Of a stretch of 64,000 nt of DNA, positions 10,533 through 17,933 are shown in pieces; within the stretch, counting starts at the first letter, position 1; each line of letters opens with the position of its first letter. The DNA comes from Rhodovulum sp. ES.010 (GTDB lineage: Bacteria; Pseudomonadota; Alphaproteobacteria; Rhodobacterales; Rhodobacteraceae): assembly GCF_900142935.1 (NCBI RefSeq), contig NZ_FSRS01000001.1:382001-446000 (forward strand), in the 5' to 3' direction. The notes under the pieces are model-generated. The model did not search any database, was not told the DNA's origin, and saw nothing but the letters and a program-made list of their open reading frames with translations. Made by a program: the position numbers and the translations under genes.

Positions 10533-11110
10533 GCGGGCTCCGTCACGGTGTCGAGGAAGGTCTTGAGCAGCCGGTGGCCGTGCTGGGAGGCGATGCTCTC
10601 GGGGTGAAACTGCACGCCATGGATCGGGCGGTCGCGATGGCGAAGACCCATGATCGTGCCATCCACGAGCCACCCATTCACGACGAGGCATTCCGGCAGG
10701 CTCTCCCGCTCCACGACAAGCGAATGATAACGGGTAGCGTCGAACGGCGACGGAAGGCCGGAAAAGACGCCGGTTGCGTCGTGTTCGATGCGGCCCATCT
10801 TGCCGTGCACGATCTCGTTGGCGCGCACCACGCGGCCGCCGAACGCTTCGCCGATGGTCTGGTGGCCGAGGCAGACGCCCAGAAGCGGCGTTCCGGTCTC
10901 GGCGGCGGCCTTTGTAAGCGCCAGGCAGATGCCTGCTCGGGCCGGGTCGCAGGGGCCGGGCGAGAGCAGGATCGCGCTGGGGTTGAGGGCCATCGCCTGC
11001 TGCACGTCGACCGCGTCATTGCGCACCACCTGTGTCTCGGCGCCGAGCTCGCCGAGGTAATGCACAAGATTATAAGTGAAACTGTCGTAGTTATCGATCA
11101 GGAGCAGCAT
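10529..11110 (-). CDS. trpG: Anthranilate synthase component II (glutamine amidotransferase)
   Basis: This 193-residue class I amidotransferase supplies ammonia from glutamine to anthranilate synthase component I. The N-terminus [20 protein letters not shown], the nucleophile Cys in LLGVCLGHQ and the His-Glu pair in VQFHPESI form the full catalytic triad. It is the first gene of the minus-strand trpGDC-moaC-moeA block visible here. trpE is not in the window. The same subunit may serve aminodeoxychorismate synthase, as in other bacteria. Confidence 0.96.
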   Translation of the reverse strand: MLLLIDNYDSFTYNLVHYLGELGAETQVVRNDAVDVQQAMALNPSAILLSPGPCDPARAGICLALTKAAAETGTPLLGVCLGHQTIGEAFGGRVVRANEIVHGKMGRIEHDATGVFSGLPSPFDATRYHSLVVERESLPECLVVNGWLVDGTIMGLRHRDRPIHGVQFHPESIASQHGHRLLKTFLDTVTEPA

Positions 11111-11264
11111 CGGCAGGCCCGTGCGAAAGGGGGTGAACCGCGGGTCAGGTCGGGCTATACATGTTCAGAGCAGTGCGCCCCGGTCAAGGGGCGGCCGCGC
11201 GGCCGAGGTCGCGCGAGAGTCAGCAAGGCAAGCGGCGGCAGGCCGACGACCGAAGGAGCGAGGC

Positions 11265-12887
11265 ATGGGCAGGGGGCTGTTCAGCGGGATCGTTTGGGGC
11301 ATCGCGGTGACCGGGCTGGTCCTGGTTCTGCTGGCGCTGGTGGCCCCGGCACCCAGCCGACCGGACGATCAGGCCGCGCCCGCCCCTGCAGGGCGGCCCG
11401 CGCCGCCCGCGCCCGACGCGCCGCCGGCAGAGGTGCCGGCCGAACCGGCGGATGCCGACGGGCCGGGCGCGGTCGCCGCGACCGATATCGAGCTGCCTCC
11501 CGGTTCGGAATTCAACAGGGTTCCCCCCGAGCGCACAGTCACCCTTCCCGATGCCGAGGTCGAGGCGTATGGCGCCCCGCAGGTTCGCGCGCCCGATGTA
11601 GGGGCCGAGATCGCCGAGGCCCCCTTGCCCTATACCGCCCCGGCCCCCGCGCCCGAGCCGGTGACCACGGGGCCGAACGGACTTGCGCCTCCGCTCTCTG
11701 CCGAGGCGCCGCCCGACGCAACGGCAGAAGAGCCTGCCCCCAAAGCCGCGGGCGAGTCCGCGCCAGCGGCGTTGCGCGGCGAGACAGTAGAGCGCACGGA
11801 GGCCCCCGAAGGCGGTGCGCAAGCGGTGCGTGAGATGCGTTCCAGGCCGGAGGATGCGGTGCAGCCTGAACCCGGTTCGAAGAGTGCCGCACGGCCGTCC
11901 GAGCCGACCGACAATGAAGATGCGGACGCGTCCGGTGGCGCGGAGACGCTGCAGGACGGTTTGCCGCGCGTCCGCCCGCTGCCGGGGGCCGAGGACGCGA
12001 CGGCCGCGGATGCGCCAGACTCGGCCGGGGAGGCTGCAATGCCGTCCGGCCCGAGTGCCTGGGAAGATCCCGCTGCTGTGCGCGTCGGGCGCCTGCCCGC
12101 GGTCGGAGACCCCGCCTCCGATGCGGAAGGCCCGGATGCCGGTTCCGTGCCGACGGAGGGCGTGGAGACCTCCGAGGCGACCGACCGCGCCGTCGAGGCT
12201 CCGGCGCCCGAACTCGGGGCGCTGGCCCGCAATGCGATGGTGTTTTCCCCTGACTCTGTCCGGCCGCTCTTTTCGGTGATCCTGATCGATGCCGGGTCCG
12301 ACGGGCTCGCCCGCGAGGCGCTGATGACCTTCTCGTTCCCGGTGACCTTCGCCATTGATCCGACCCGCCCCGATGCCGCCCTGGCGATGGAGGCGTACCG
12401 GGCGGCCGGATACGAGGTGGTGCTGCTGTCCACGGGCCTGCCCGAGGGCGCTCAACCGGGCGATCTCGAGGTGACGCTTGCGGCGCGTGATGCGCTGCTC
12501 GACGAGGCCGTGGCGGTGATGGCGCCGGAAGAGGGCGGGTTTCAGGACGACCGTGACCTGACCGCGCAAATCGTCGAGTTCGCCGCCGAGAGCGGCCATG
12601 GGATCATCACCCATGACCGCGGGCTCAACACTGCTGCGCGGCTTGCCGCGCAGGCGGGCGTGCCCGAGGCGACCGTGTTCCGCGTGCTCGACGACTCGCG
12701 GCCGAACGTGCCAACGCTGGGGCGGATGTTCGACCGCGCGGTGTTCAAGGCGCGCCAAGACGGGCATGTCGTGCTGGTGGCCCACACCTATCCCGAGACG
12801 GTGACGGCGTTTTATGCATGGGCGCTGGAGGCCGAGGTCGAGGAGATCACCCTGTCGCCGGTCTCAGCGGTGCTGCGGCGCCCCTGA
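11265..12887 (+). CDS. Divergent polysaccharide deacetylase family protein
   Basis: This is a 540-residue envelope protein. The ATG at 11265 follows AAGGAGCG and begins an N-terminal membrane anchor (residues about 6-30, GIVWGIAVTGLVLVLLALVA). Residues about 30-320 are a low-complexity Pro/Ala/Glu region. The C-terminal 210 residues are a divergent polysaccharide deacetylase (YibQ/DUF610) domain, with VTFAIDPTRPDAALAMEAYRAAGYEV and HGIITHDRGLN. The fold resembles NodB deacetylases but lacks their standard metal site. Homologues sit near cell-division or protease genes, and the substrate is unknown. It is transcribed divergently from trpG. Confidence 0.82.
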   Translation: MGRGLFSGIVWGIAVTGLVLVLLALVAPAPSRPDDQAAPAPAGRPAPPAPDAPPAEVPAEPADADGPGAVAATDIELPPGSEFNRVPPERTVTLPDAEVEAYGAPQVRAPDVGAEIAEAPLPYTAPAPAPEPVTTGPNGLAPPLSAEAPPDATAEEPAPKAAGESAPAALRGETVERTEAPEGGAQAVREMRSRPEDAVQPEPGSKSAARPSEPTDNEDADASGGAETLQDGLPRVRPLPGAEDATAADAPDSAGEAAMPSGPSAWEDPAAVRVGRLPAVGDPASDAEGPDAGSVPTEGVETSEATDRAVEAPAPELGALARNAMVFSPDSVRPLFSVILIDAGSDGLAREALMTFSFPVTFAIDPTRPDAALAMEAYRAAGYEVVLLSTGLPEGAQPGDLEVTLAARDALLDEAVAVMAPEEGGFQDDRDLTAQIVEFAAESGHGIITHDRGLNTAARLAAQAGVPEATVFRVLDDSRPNVPTLGRMFDRAVFKARQDGHVVLVAHTYPETVTAFYAWALEAEVEEITLSPVSAVLRRP

Positions 12888-12990
12888 GCGGGCGGCCGCA
12901 TCCGGGCGGCGCGAGTATCCCGCCGAGGGTGCTTGGCGCGCCCCGGAACGCCCGCTAAGAAGGCGTCCTGCCCAAGCCGAGGAGTGCCCC

Positions 12991-15297
12991 TTGTCCACCG
13001 CCGAGACCCGTATCCATCGCACCATCGCCACCGATATCGGAGCCAGCGCCGGGCAGGTTGCCGCCGCTGCCGGGCTGCTCGACGGGGGGGCGACGGTTCC
13101 CTTCGTGGCGCGCTACCGAAAGGAGGCGACTGGCGGGCTTGACGATACGCAGTTGCGGCTGCTGGCCGACCGGCTGGCCTATCTGCGCGAACTGGAGGCG
13201 CGACGCGCCACGATCCTCGAGTCGATCCGTGAGCAGGGCAAGCTGACCGATGCTCTGGCGCGTGCCATCGGTGCGGCCGAGACAAAGGCGGCGCTGGAAG
13301 ATATCTACCTTCCGTTTAAGCCCAAACGCCGCACCAAGGCGATGATCGCCCGCGAGAACGGTCTGGAGCCCTTGTTGCGCGCGATCATGGACGACCGGCA
13401 CGTCGAGCCGGAGGGATTGGCCGAAGGATATCTGTCGGAAGCGGTGCCGACCACGAAAGACGCCCTGGCCGGCGCGCGCGACATCCTTGTAGAGGAACTG
13501 GCCGAGAACGCCGGCCTGTTGGGGCGGTTGCGCGAGTTCATGCGGGCCGACGCCTTCATTTCCGCACGCGTGGTGCCCGGAAAGGAGGAGGTTGGCGCCA
13601 AGTTCTCGGATTATTTCGACCACCGCGAGAAATGGGCCGACATCCCCGCCCACCGGGCGCTCGCGATCCTGCGCGCCTCGAAGGAGGAGGTGGTGACCAT
13701 CGAGATCGCCCCTGATCCCGAGACCAGCATTCCGAAGGCGATCGACATGATCGCGGGCGAGATCGGCACGTCGGGGGAGGGCGCGGGCGACGAATGGCTG
13801 CGCGCGGCGGCGGGATGGACGTGGCGGGTGAAGCTGAGCCTGACGATGTATATGGATCTCTTGGGGGAGATGCGGCAGCGCGCCCATGAAGAGGCGATCA
13901 AGGTCTTCGCGCGCAACCTGCGCGATCTGCTGCTGGCCGCCCCCGCCGGGCCGCGGCCGACGCTGGGGCTCGATCCCGGCATCCGGACGGGTGTAAAGGC
14001 CGCGGTGGTGGATGGCACCGGCAAGCTGGTCGAAACGGCAACGCTTTATCCGTTCCAGCCCAAGAACGACCTGAGGGGCGCCCAGGCGAAAGTGATCGAG
14101 ATGATCCGCCGCCACGGCTTGGACCTCGTGGCCATTGGCAACGGCACCGCAAGCCGCGAGACCGAGCGTTTCGTGGGCGATACGCTGCGTTTGTTGCCCG
14201 ATGGCGTGGCCCCGCCCACCAAGGTGGTGGTCTCCGAGGCCGGCGCCTCGGTATATTCCGCCTCGGAGCTGGCGGCGCGGGAGTTTCCCGATCTCGACGT
14301 GTCCTTGCGCGGTGCGGCCTCCATCGCGCGGCGGCTGCAGGACCCGCTGGCCGAACTCGTCAAGATCGAGCCGAAATCCATCGGCGTCGGCCAGTACCAG
14401 CACGACGTGGACCAGCGCCGGCTGGTTCAGGCGCTCGCGGCGGTGGTCGAGGACGCGGTGAACGCTGTTGGCGTGGATCTCAACACCGCGTCTGCGCCGC
14501 TCTTGTCGCATGTTGCGGGGCTTGGGCCGCGGCTGGCCGAGGCGATCGTGGCGCATCGCGACGCGAAGGGCGCCTTCGCCTCGCGCAAGGCGCTGCTCGA
14601 TGTCTCGGGCCTTGGTCCAAAGGCGTTCGAGCAGGCCGCGGGTTTCCTGCGCATTCGTGGCGGCGCGGAACCGCTCGACGCCTCGGCGGTGCACCCCGAG
14701 GCCTACGGCGTCGCGCGCCGGATCGTTGCGGCCTGCGGGCGGGATCTGCGCGAGATCATGGGAAACGACGCGGCGCTGAAGGGCCTCCGGGGAGAGGATT
14801 TCGTGGATGACCGCTTCGGCCTGCCTACTGTGCGCGACATTCTGGCAGAACTTGAGAAACCCGGCCGCGACCCGCGTCCGAGCTTCAAGACCGCGACCTT
14901 CACCGACGGCGTGGAGGATATCAAGGATCTGAAGCCGGGCATGCGGCTGGAAGGCACGGTCACCAATGTCGCGGCCTTCGGCGCCTTTGTCGATATCGGC
15001 GTCCATCAGGACGGTCTGGTACATGTCAGCCAGCTTGCCGACCGCTTCGTGAAGGACCCCCACGAGGTGGTCAAGGCGGGCGATGTGGTGCAGGTGCGTG
15101 TGGTCGAGGTCGATATCGGGCGTAAGCGTATCGGGTTGTCCATGCGCAAGAAAACCGGTGGTGCTGGCGCTCGCGGCCAGGGCCCGGGCAAGGGGCGCGC
15201 GCCGGCCGGGCACAAGGACAAGGGGCGGCCGCGAACGACCGAGTCGGGGGCGCTGGGCGCCGCGCTACAGGCCGCGATGACCGGCAAGAAGCGGTAG
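12991..15297 (+). CDS. tex: Tex family RNA-binding transcription accessory protein
   Basis: This 768-residue Tex protein uses a TTG start at 12991, supported by GAGGAG 6 nt upstream and by the onset of family homology (STAETRIHRTIATDI). In order it shows the N-terminal helical region, a YqgF/RNase H-like domain (TLGLDPGIRTGVKAAVVDG), helix-hairpin-helix repeats (VAGLGPRLAEAIVAHRD, LLDVSGLGPKAF) and a C-terminal S1 RNA-binding domain (GMRLEGTVTNVAAFGAFVDIG). A basic Gly/Arg/Lys tail follows. Tex interacts with RNA polymerase and RNA. Homologues affect toxin gene expression and stress tolerance. Confidence 0.95.
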   Translation: MSTAETRIHRTIATDIGASAGQVAAAAGLLDGGATVPFVARYRKEATGGLDDTQLRLLADRLAYLRELEARRATILESIREQGKLTDALARAIGAAETKAALEDIYLPFKPKRRTKAMIARENGLEPLLRAIMDDRHVEPEGLAEGYLSEAVPTTKDALAGARDILVEELAENAGLLGRLREFMRADAFISARVVPGKEEVGAKFSDYFDHREKWADIPAHRALAILRASKEEVVTIEIAPDPETSIPKAIDMIAGEIGTSGEGAGDEWLRAAAGWTWRVKLSLTMYMDLLGEMRQRAHEEAIKVFARNLRDLLLAAPAGPRPTLGLDPGIRTGVKAAVVDGTGKLVETATLYPFQPKNDLRGAQAKVIEMIRRHGLDLVAIGNGTASRETERFVGDTLRLLPDGVAPPTKVVVSEAGASVYSASELAAREFPDLDVSLRGAASIARRLQDPLAELVKIEPKSIGVGQYQHDVDQRRLVQALAAVVEDAVNAVGVDLNTASAPLLSHVAGLGPRLAEAIVAHRDAKGAFASRKALLDVSGLGPKAFEQAAGFLRIRGGAEPLDASAVHPEAYGVARRIVAACGRDLREIMGNDAALKGLRGEDFVDDRFGLPTVRDILAELEKPGRDPRPSFKTATFTDGVEDIKDLKPGMRLEGTVTNVAAFGAFVDIGVHQDGLVHVSQLADRFVKDPHEVVKAGDVVQVRVVEVDIGRKRIGLSMRKKTGGAGARGQGPGKGRAPAGHKDKGRPRTTESGALGAALQAAMTGKKR

Positions 15298-15310
15298 GCC
15301 GCGGCGTGGA

Positions 15311-15838
15311 TCAGGAGTCCACGGGGCCCCGATCGGCGCGCGCGCCGGCTGCTTGCCCCATGACGTAATGTCGGGTGCCCGTCATGGCTGCAAGATCGGA
15401 CATCGCTGCGAGGAAGGGGGCGGCGGGATTGCCCTCGCAGATCAGCATCGCCGCGGTATGGGCGCGGCTTCGAGCGCCCCGACGCAGCGCACAGAGCACC
15501 TCCATGAAATGGCGCTCATGGGCGCAGAGCACGCGGGCGCAGCCCGGGCAATCTGGATTGGAGAAGCGGAAGCCCGAGGGGCGGGCGTGCCGCATCGCCT
15601 GCACCGCGCCGAGGATCGCCAGTGCCAACTCAGGGGCGCGGGCCCCTGCCATGCCCGGCGGAAACAGAACCTCGGCCCTGGCAAAGGCGGTGATCCAGGC
15701 CTGGCTCTTTGGGAGTGCGAAGCTCTGGAAGAAATGCCGCGCGACGGTCAGCACGGCCTGTTCGGCGGGGTCGAAGCCGGCCTTGGCGAGTATCGTATCG
15801 GAGGCGGCGAGGACGCGGTCGCAGCGCGGGCCCTTCAT
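15311..15838 (-). CDS. Conserved-looking hypothetical protein with a Cys cluster
   Basis: This is a 175-residue soluble protein of unrecognised family. The central segment NPDCPGCARVLCAHERHF has three cysteines and two histidines, suggesting a small metal-binding site. The N-terminal half is helical and rich in Ala/Phe, with no signal peptide. It lies on the strand opposite the iron-uptake genes, separated by about 520 bp that must hold promoters for both. Its stop is 14 bp from the end of convergent tex. Only the metal-site suggestion can be offered for function. Confidence 0.5.
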   Translation of the reverse strand: MKGPRCDRVLAASDTILAKAGFDPAEQAVLTVARHFFQSFALPKSQAWITAFARAEVLFPPGMAGARAPELALAILGAVQAMRHARPSGFRFSNPDCPGCARVLCAHERHFMEVLCALRRGARSRAHTAAMLICEGNPAAPFLAAMSDLAAMTGTRHYVMGQAAGARADRGPVDS

Positions 15839-15913
15839 GCGCTACGCTCCCGGCGTGTCGGCGCGGGAGAGGCGGCCGGGTCAGCGCGGTCCGCGACCCC
15901 CGCGGGTCGGATA

Positions 15914-15976
15914 TCACCGTCCACGCGGCATGCGCGCGCCTCGGCAGCGGGGATGTCTCTGAAAGCTGATGGTCAT
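15914..15976 (-). CDS. Possible 20-residue upstream peptide or frameshifted small gene
   Basis: An ATG at 15976 follows AAGGAGG with good spacing, one of the best ribosome sites nearby. It opens a 20-codon frame (MTISFQRHPR...MPRGR) that stops at 15914. Shifting frame after about codon 7 gives about 40 more codons, ending just before the downstream 175-residue gene. It could be a leader peptide or a decayed small gene. The strong ribosome site is the only direct evidence. Confidence 0.3.
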   Translation of the reverse strand: MTISFQRHPRCRGARMPRGR

Positions 15977-16363
15977 CGGCGTCGTCCTCCTTCGTTTCCG
16001 GGGAGGCGTCAGGCGCCGACCGACACGGCCTCGCCCGCGGCCTGCCCGAAAGATCGATGCTTCGGTCTCGGCTCGGCGCGGGCGCGTCTGGCGTGAGTTG
16101 CAAAACTCCTGACAAAAACGATAGGTTATGGCAAGTGTGCTTTTCCTTGCGCCTGTCCCGGAAGGCGCTTGAGCCGGATAGCCGCCTGTGCGGCGGCCAT
16201 GCCGAGGCCGGGGACCATGGACGGAATGTCGCGGCCTACGGTTCTTGATAAAAACACTCAGGTAATGTTTGCTGGCCGGTATCCGCACCCCGAGCCGCCG
16301 CCAGGGGACTTCATGAAGCCATCCGGCGGCGTTCGTGCCGCCGTTCAGACAAAAGAGGGTTCA
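15977..16363. promoter_or_regulatory. Divergent regulatory region before the iron-uptake operon
   Basis: No convincing gene was found here. Two related A-rich blocks lie at 16110-16130 and 16246-16267 (TGAYAAAAAC followed by GGTWATG). They could be repeated operator or promoter elements. A 7-bp hairpin (CGGCGGC, 6-nt loop, GCCGCCG) spans 16324-16343, just before the ribosome site of the first operon gene. No perfect Fur or FNR consensus was found. Confidence 0.4.
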
Positions 16364-16684
16364 ATGAGTTTTTCGACGCGTTTTCCGTTTGCCGCCGCTG
16401 TGGTGGCATTTGGGCTTGTGGGGGCGGCGCAGGCGCATACGCCGCTTTGCGCCTGCTATGACAACGGTGACGGCACGGTGCTGTGCGAAGGGGGCTTTTC
16501 CGACGGGTCCTCGGCGGCCGGTGTGAAGATGGTCGTGGTTGACGGTGCGGGGAGCGTGCTGGTCGAAGGCGTGATCGACGAGAACAGCGAGTTCACTTTC
16601 GACAAGCCCGGCGGCGAATACCGCGTGCTGTTCGACGCGGGCGAGGGCCACAAGATCGAGATTCCCGCCGACGAGATCTACTGA
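16364..16684 (+). CDS. Small exported protein with N-terminal Cys motif, iron-operon associated
   Basis: This is a 106-residue protein with a clear signal peptide: SFSTR, then a hydrophobic core, then cleavage after AQA. The mature protein begins HTPLCACYDNGDGTVLC, placing three cysteines and a histidine at the very N-terminus, followed by a beta-rich region. This looks like a small periplasmic metal- or redox-active protein with a carboxypeptidase-regulatory-like fold. AAAGAGGG precedes the ATG. It is the first gene of a run with the DUF4198 protein and feoAB, only 12 bp before the next gene, so a role in ferrous iron handling is inferred from context. Confidence 0.6.
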   Translation: MSFSTRFPFAAAVVAFGLVGAAQAHTPLCACYDNGDGTVLCEGGFSDGSSAAGVKMVVVDGAGSVLVEGVIDENSEFTFDKPGGEYRVLFDAGEGHKIEIPADEIY

Positions 16685-16696
16685 AGGAGCGCGCCG

Positions 16697-17482
16697 ATGA
16701 GACCTCTGTTTGCTGCCGCCGCGCTTGCGGCCCTGACCGCCGGGCCGGCCGCGGCCCATTTCCAGCTGATCTACAGCCCCGACCCCAATCTCGACCGCCC
16801 GGGCGACTTGCCGCTCAAGCTGATCTTCTGGCATCCGATGGAGAACGGGCATGCCATGGGCATGGGCGCGCCGGAAGACCTCTTCTATGTCTTCAAGGGC
16901 GAGAAGATCGATCTCGGCGAGACGGTTACGCCCATCACCTTCAAGGGCGCTGAGAACGAGGCCGCTGCGTTCGAGGCCACGCTGCCGGTCAAGCGCAACG
17001 GTGATTACGTCGTCGGGCTGGTGCCGGCGCCCTATTACGAGGCGTCCGAGGACATCTACATTCAGCAGATCACCAAGGTCTTCTTCAACAAAGGCGGGAT
17101 TCCGTCCGGTTGGAACGAGGCGGTCGACCTGCCGACCGAGATCGTGCCGCTGAACAAGCCAACCAACGTTCTGACGGGATCGACCTTCTCGGGGCAACTG
17201 CTGTCGGCGGGTGAACCGGTGGCAGGCGCCGAGATCGAGATCGAGTATCTCGCCGCCGAACCGGACATGGAGACCGACGCCGCGGGCGAGGCCACGGTCG
17301 GCGCGGCGCCAGGGGGTACGCTGGTCGCGATCACCGACGCGAACGGGGTCTTCACTTTCGGCATTCCGCGCGCCGGCCACTGGGGGTTTGCTGCGCTGGG
17401 ATCGGGGCCGACCACCGAGCACGAGGGCAAGGAACTCAGCCAGGACGCGGTGATCTGGATCAAGGCATACGATCTGGAATGA
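16697..17482 (+). CDS. DUF4198 domain periplasmic protein
   Basis: This 261-residue exported protein has a signal peptide ending in GPAAA. The mature protein begins HFQLIYSP, and the WHPMENGHAMGMG segment is rich in His and Met. The overall pattern matches the DUF4198/NikM-like family, secreted metal-uptake accessory proteins found beside iron, nickel or cobalt transporters. An ATDANGVFTFGIPRAGHW stretch near the end resembles the carboxypeptidase-regulatory-like tail of that family. AAGGAG precedes the ATG. Position between the small Cys protein and feoA suggests delivery of Fe(II) to FeoB. Confidence 0.75.
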   Translation: MRPLFAAAALAALTAGPAAAHFQLIYSPDPNLDRPGDLPLKLIFWHPMENGHAMGMGAPEDLFYVFKGEKIDLGETVTPITFKGAENEAAAFEATLPVKRNGDYVVGLVPAPYYEASEDIYIQQITKVFFNKGGIPSGWNEAVDLPTEIVPLNKPTNVLTGSTFSGQLLSAGEPVAGAEIEIEYLAAEPDMETDAAGEATVGAAPGGTLVAITDANGVFTFGIPRAGHWGFAALGSGPTTEHEGKELSQDAVIWIKAYDLE

Positions 17483-17573
17483 CGAGATAACCGACTCGAA
17501 GAGTCAGGAATGCAACAACAGGCAGGACCGTGCCCCCAAGGACGCGGTCCCGCCCCGAACACAAGGACGACGG

Positions 17574-17933
17574 ATGCGACGCGGGGTCTTCGGGCACAAG
17601 GGTTTCGGCAAGTGGGGCCGGGGAGGGCGTCACGGCAAGGGGCCGGGCCGCGGCCATGGACATGGGCAAGGCCCGGGCCTCGGCTGCTGCGCGGCCTGTC
17701 CCGTCGCCGACAGCCTCAACGACTGTCCGCCCGGCACGACTTGCCGCATCCTGCGCCTGATGGGGTGCGGCGCGGTGCGCCGGCGGCTGCTGGACCTTGG
17801 CATTCGTCCGGAGCGTGAGGTCACCGTGCTGCGCAACGCACCTCTCAACGACCCGATCGAGTTGATGGTCGGCGACAGCTACATCGTGATCCGGCGGCGG
17901 GAAGCGGCGCAGATCGAGATCGCCCATGTCTGA
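17574..17933 (+). CDS. feoA: FeoA domain protein with Gly/His/Cys-rich N-terminal extension
   Basis: The C-terminal 70 residues (TTCRILRLMGCGAVRRRLLDLGIRPEREVTVL to the end) are a FeoA SH3-like domain, the cytosolic partner of FeoB. The first 48 residues are unusual: a Gly/His/Lys/Arg-rich stretch (HKGFGKWGRGGRHGKG, GHGHGQG) followed by CCAACPVADSLNDC. Standard FeoA is about 75-85 residues. The extension could bind iron or form a redox-sensing site; this is inference. AAGGA precedes the ATG. The last 8 bp overlap feoB, implying coupled translation. Confidence 0.85.
   Translation: MRRGVFGHKGFGKWGRGGRHGKGPGRGHGHGQGPGLGCCAACPVADSLNDCPPGTTCRILRLMGCGAVRRRLLDLGIRPEREVTVLRNAPLNDPIELMVGDSYIVIRRREAAQIEIAHV

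Noticed and set aside
12955..15213. A 752-codon minus-strand frame opposite tex
   Set aside because: It is a shadow frame produced by high-GC codon use; tex on the plus strand has all domains.
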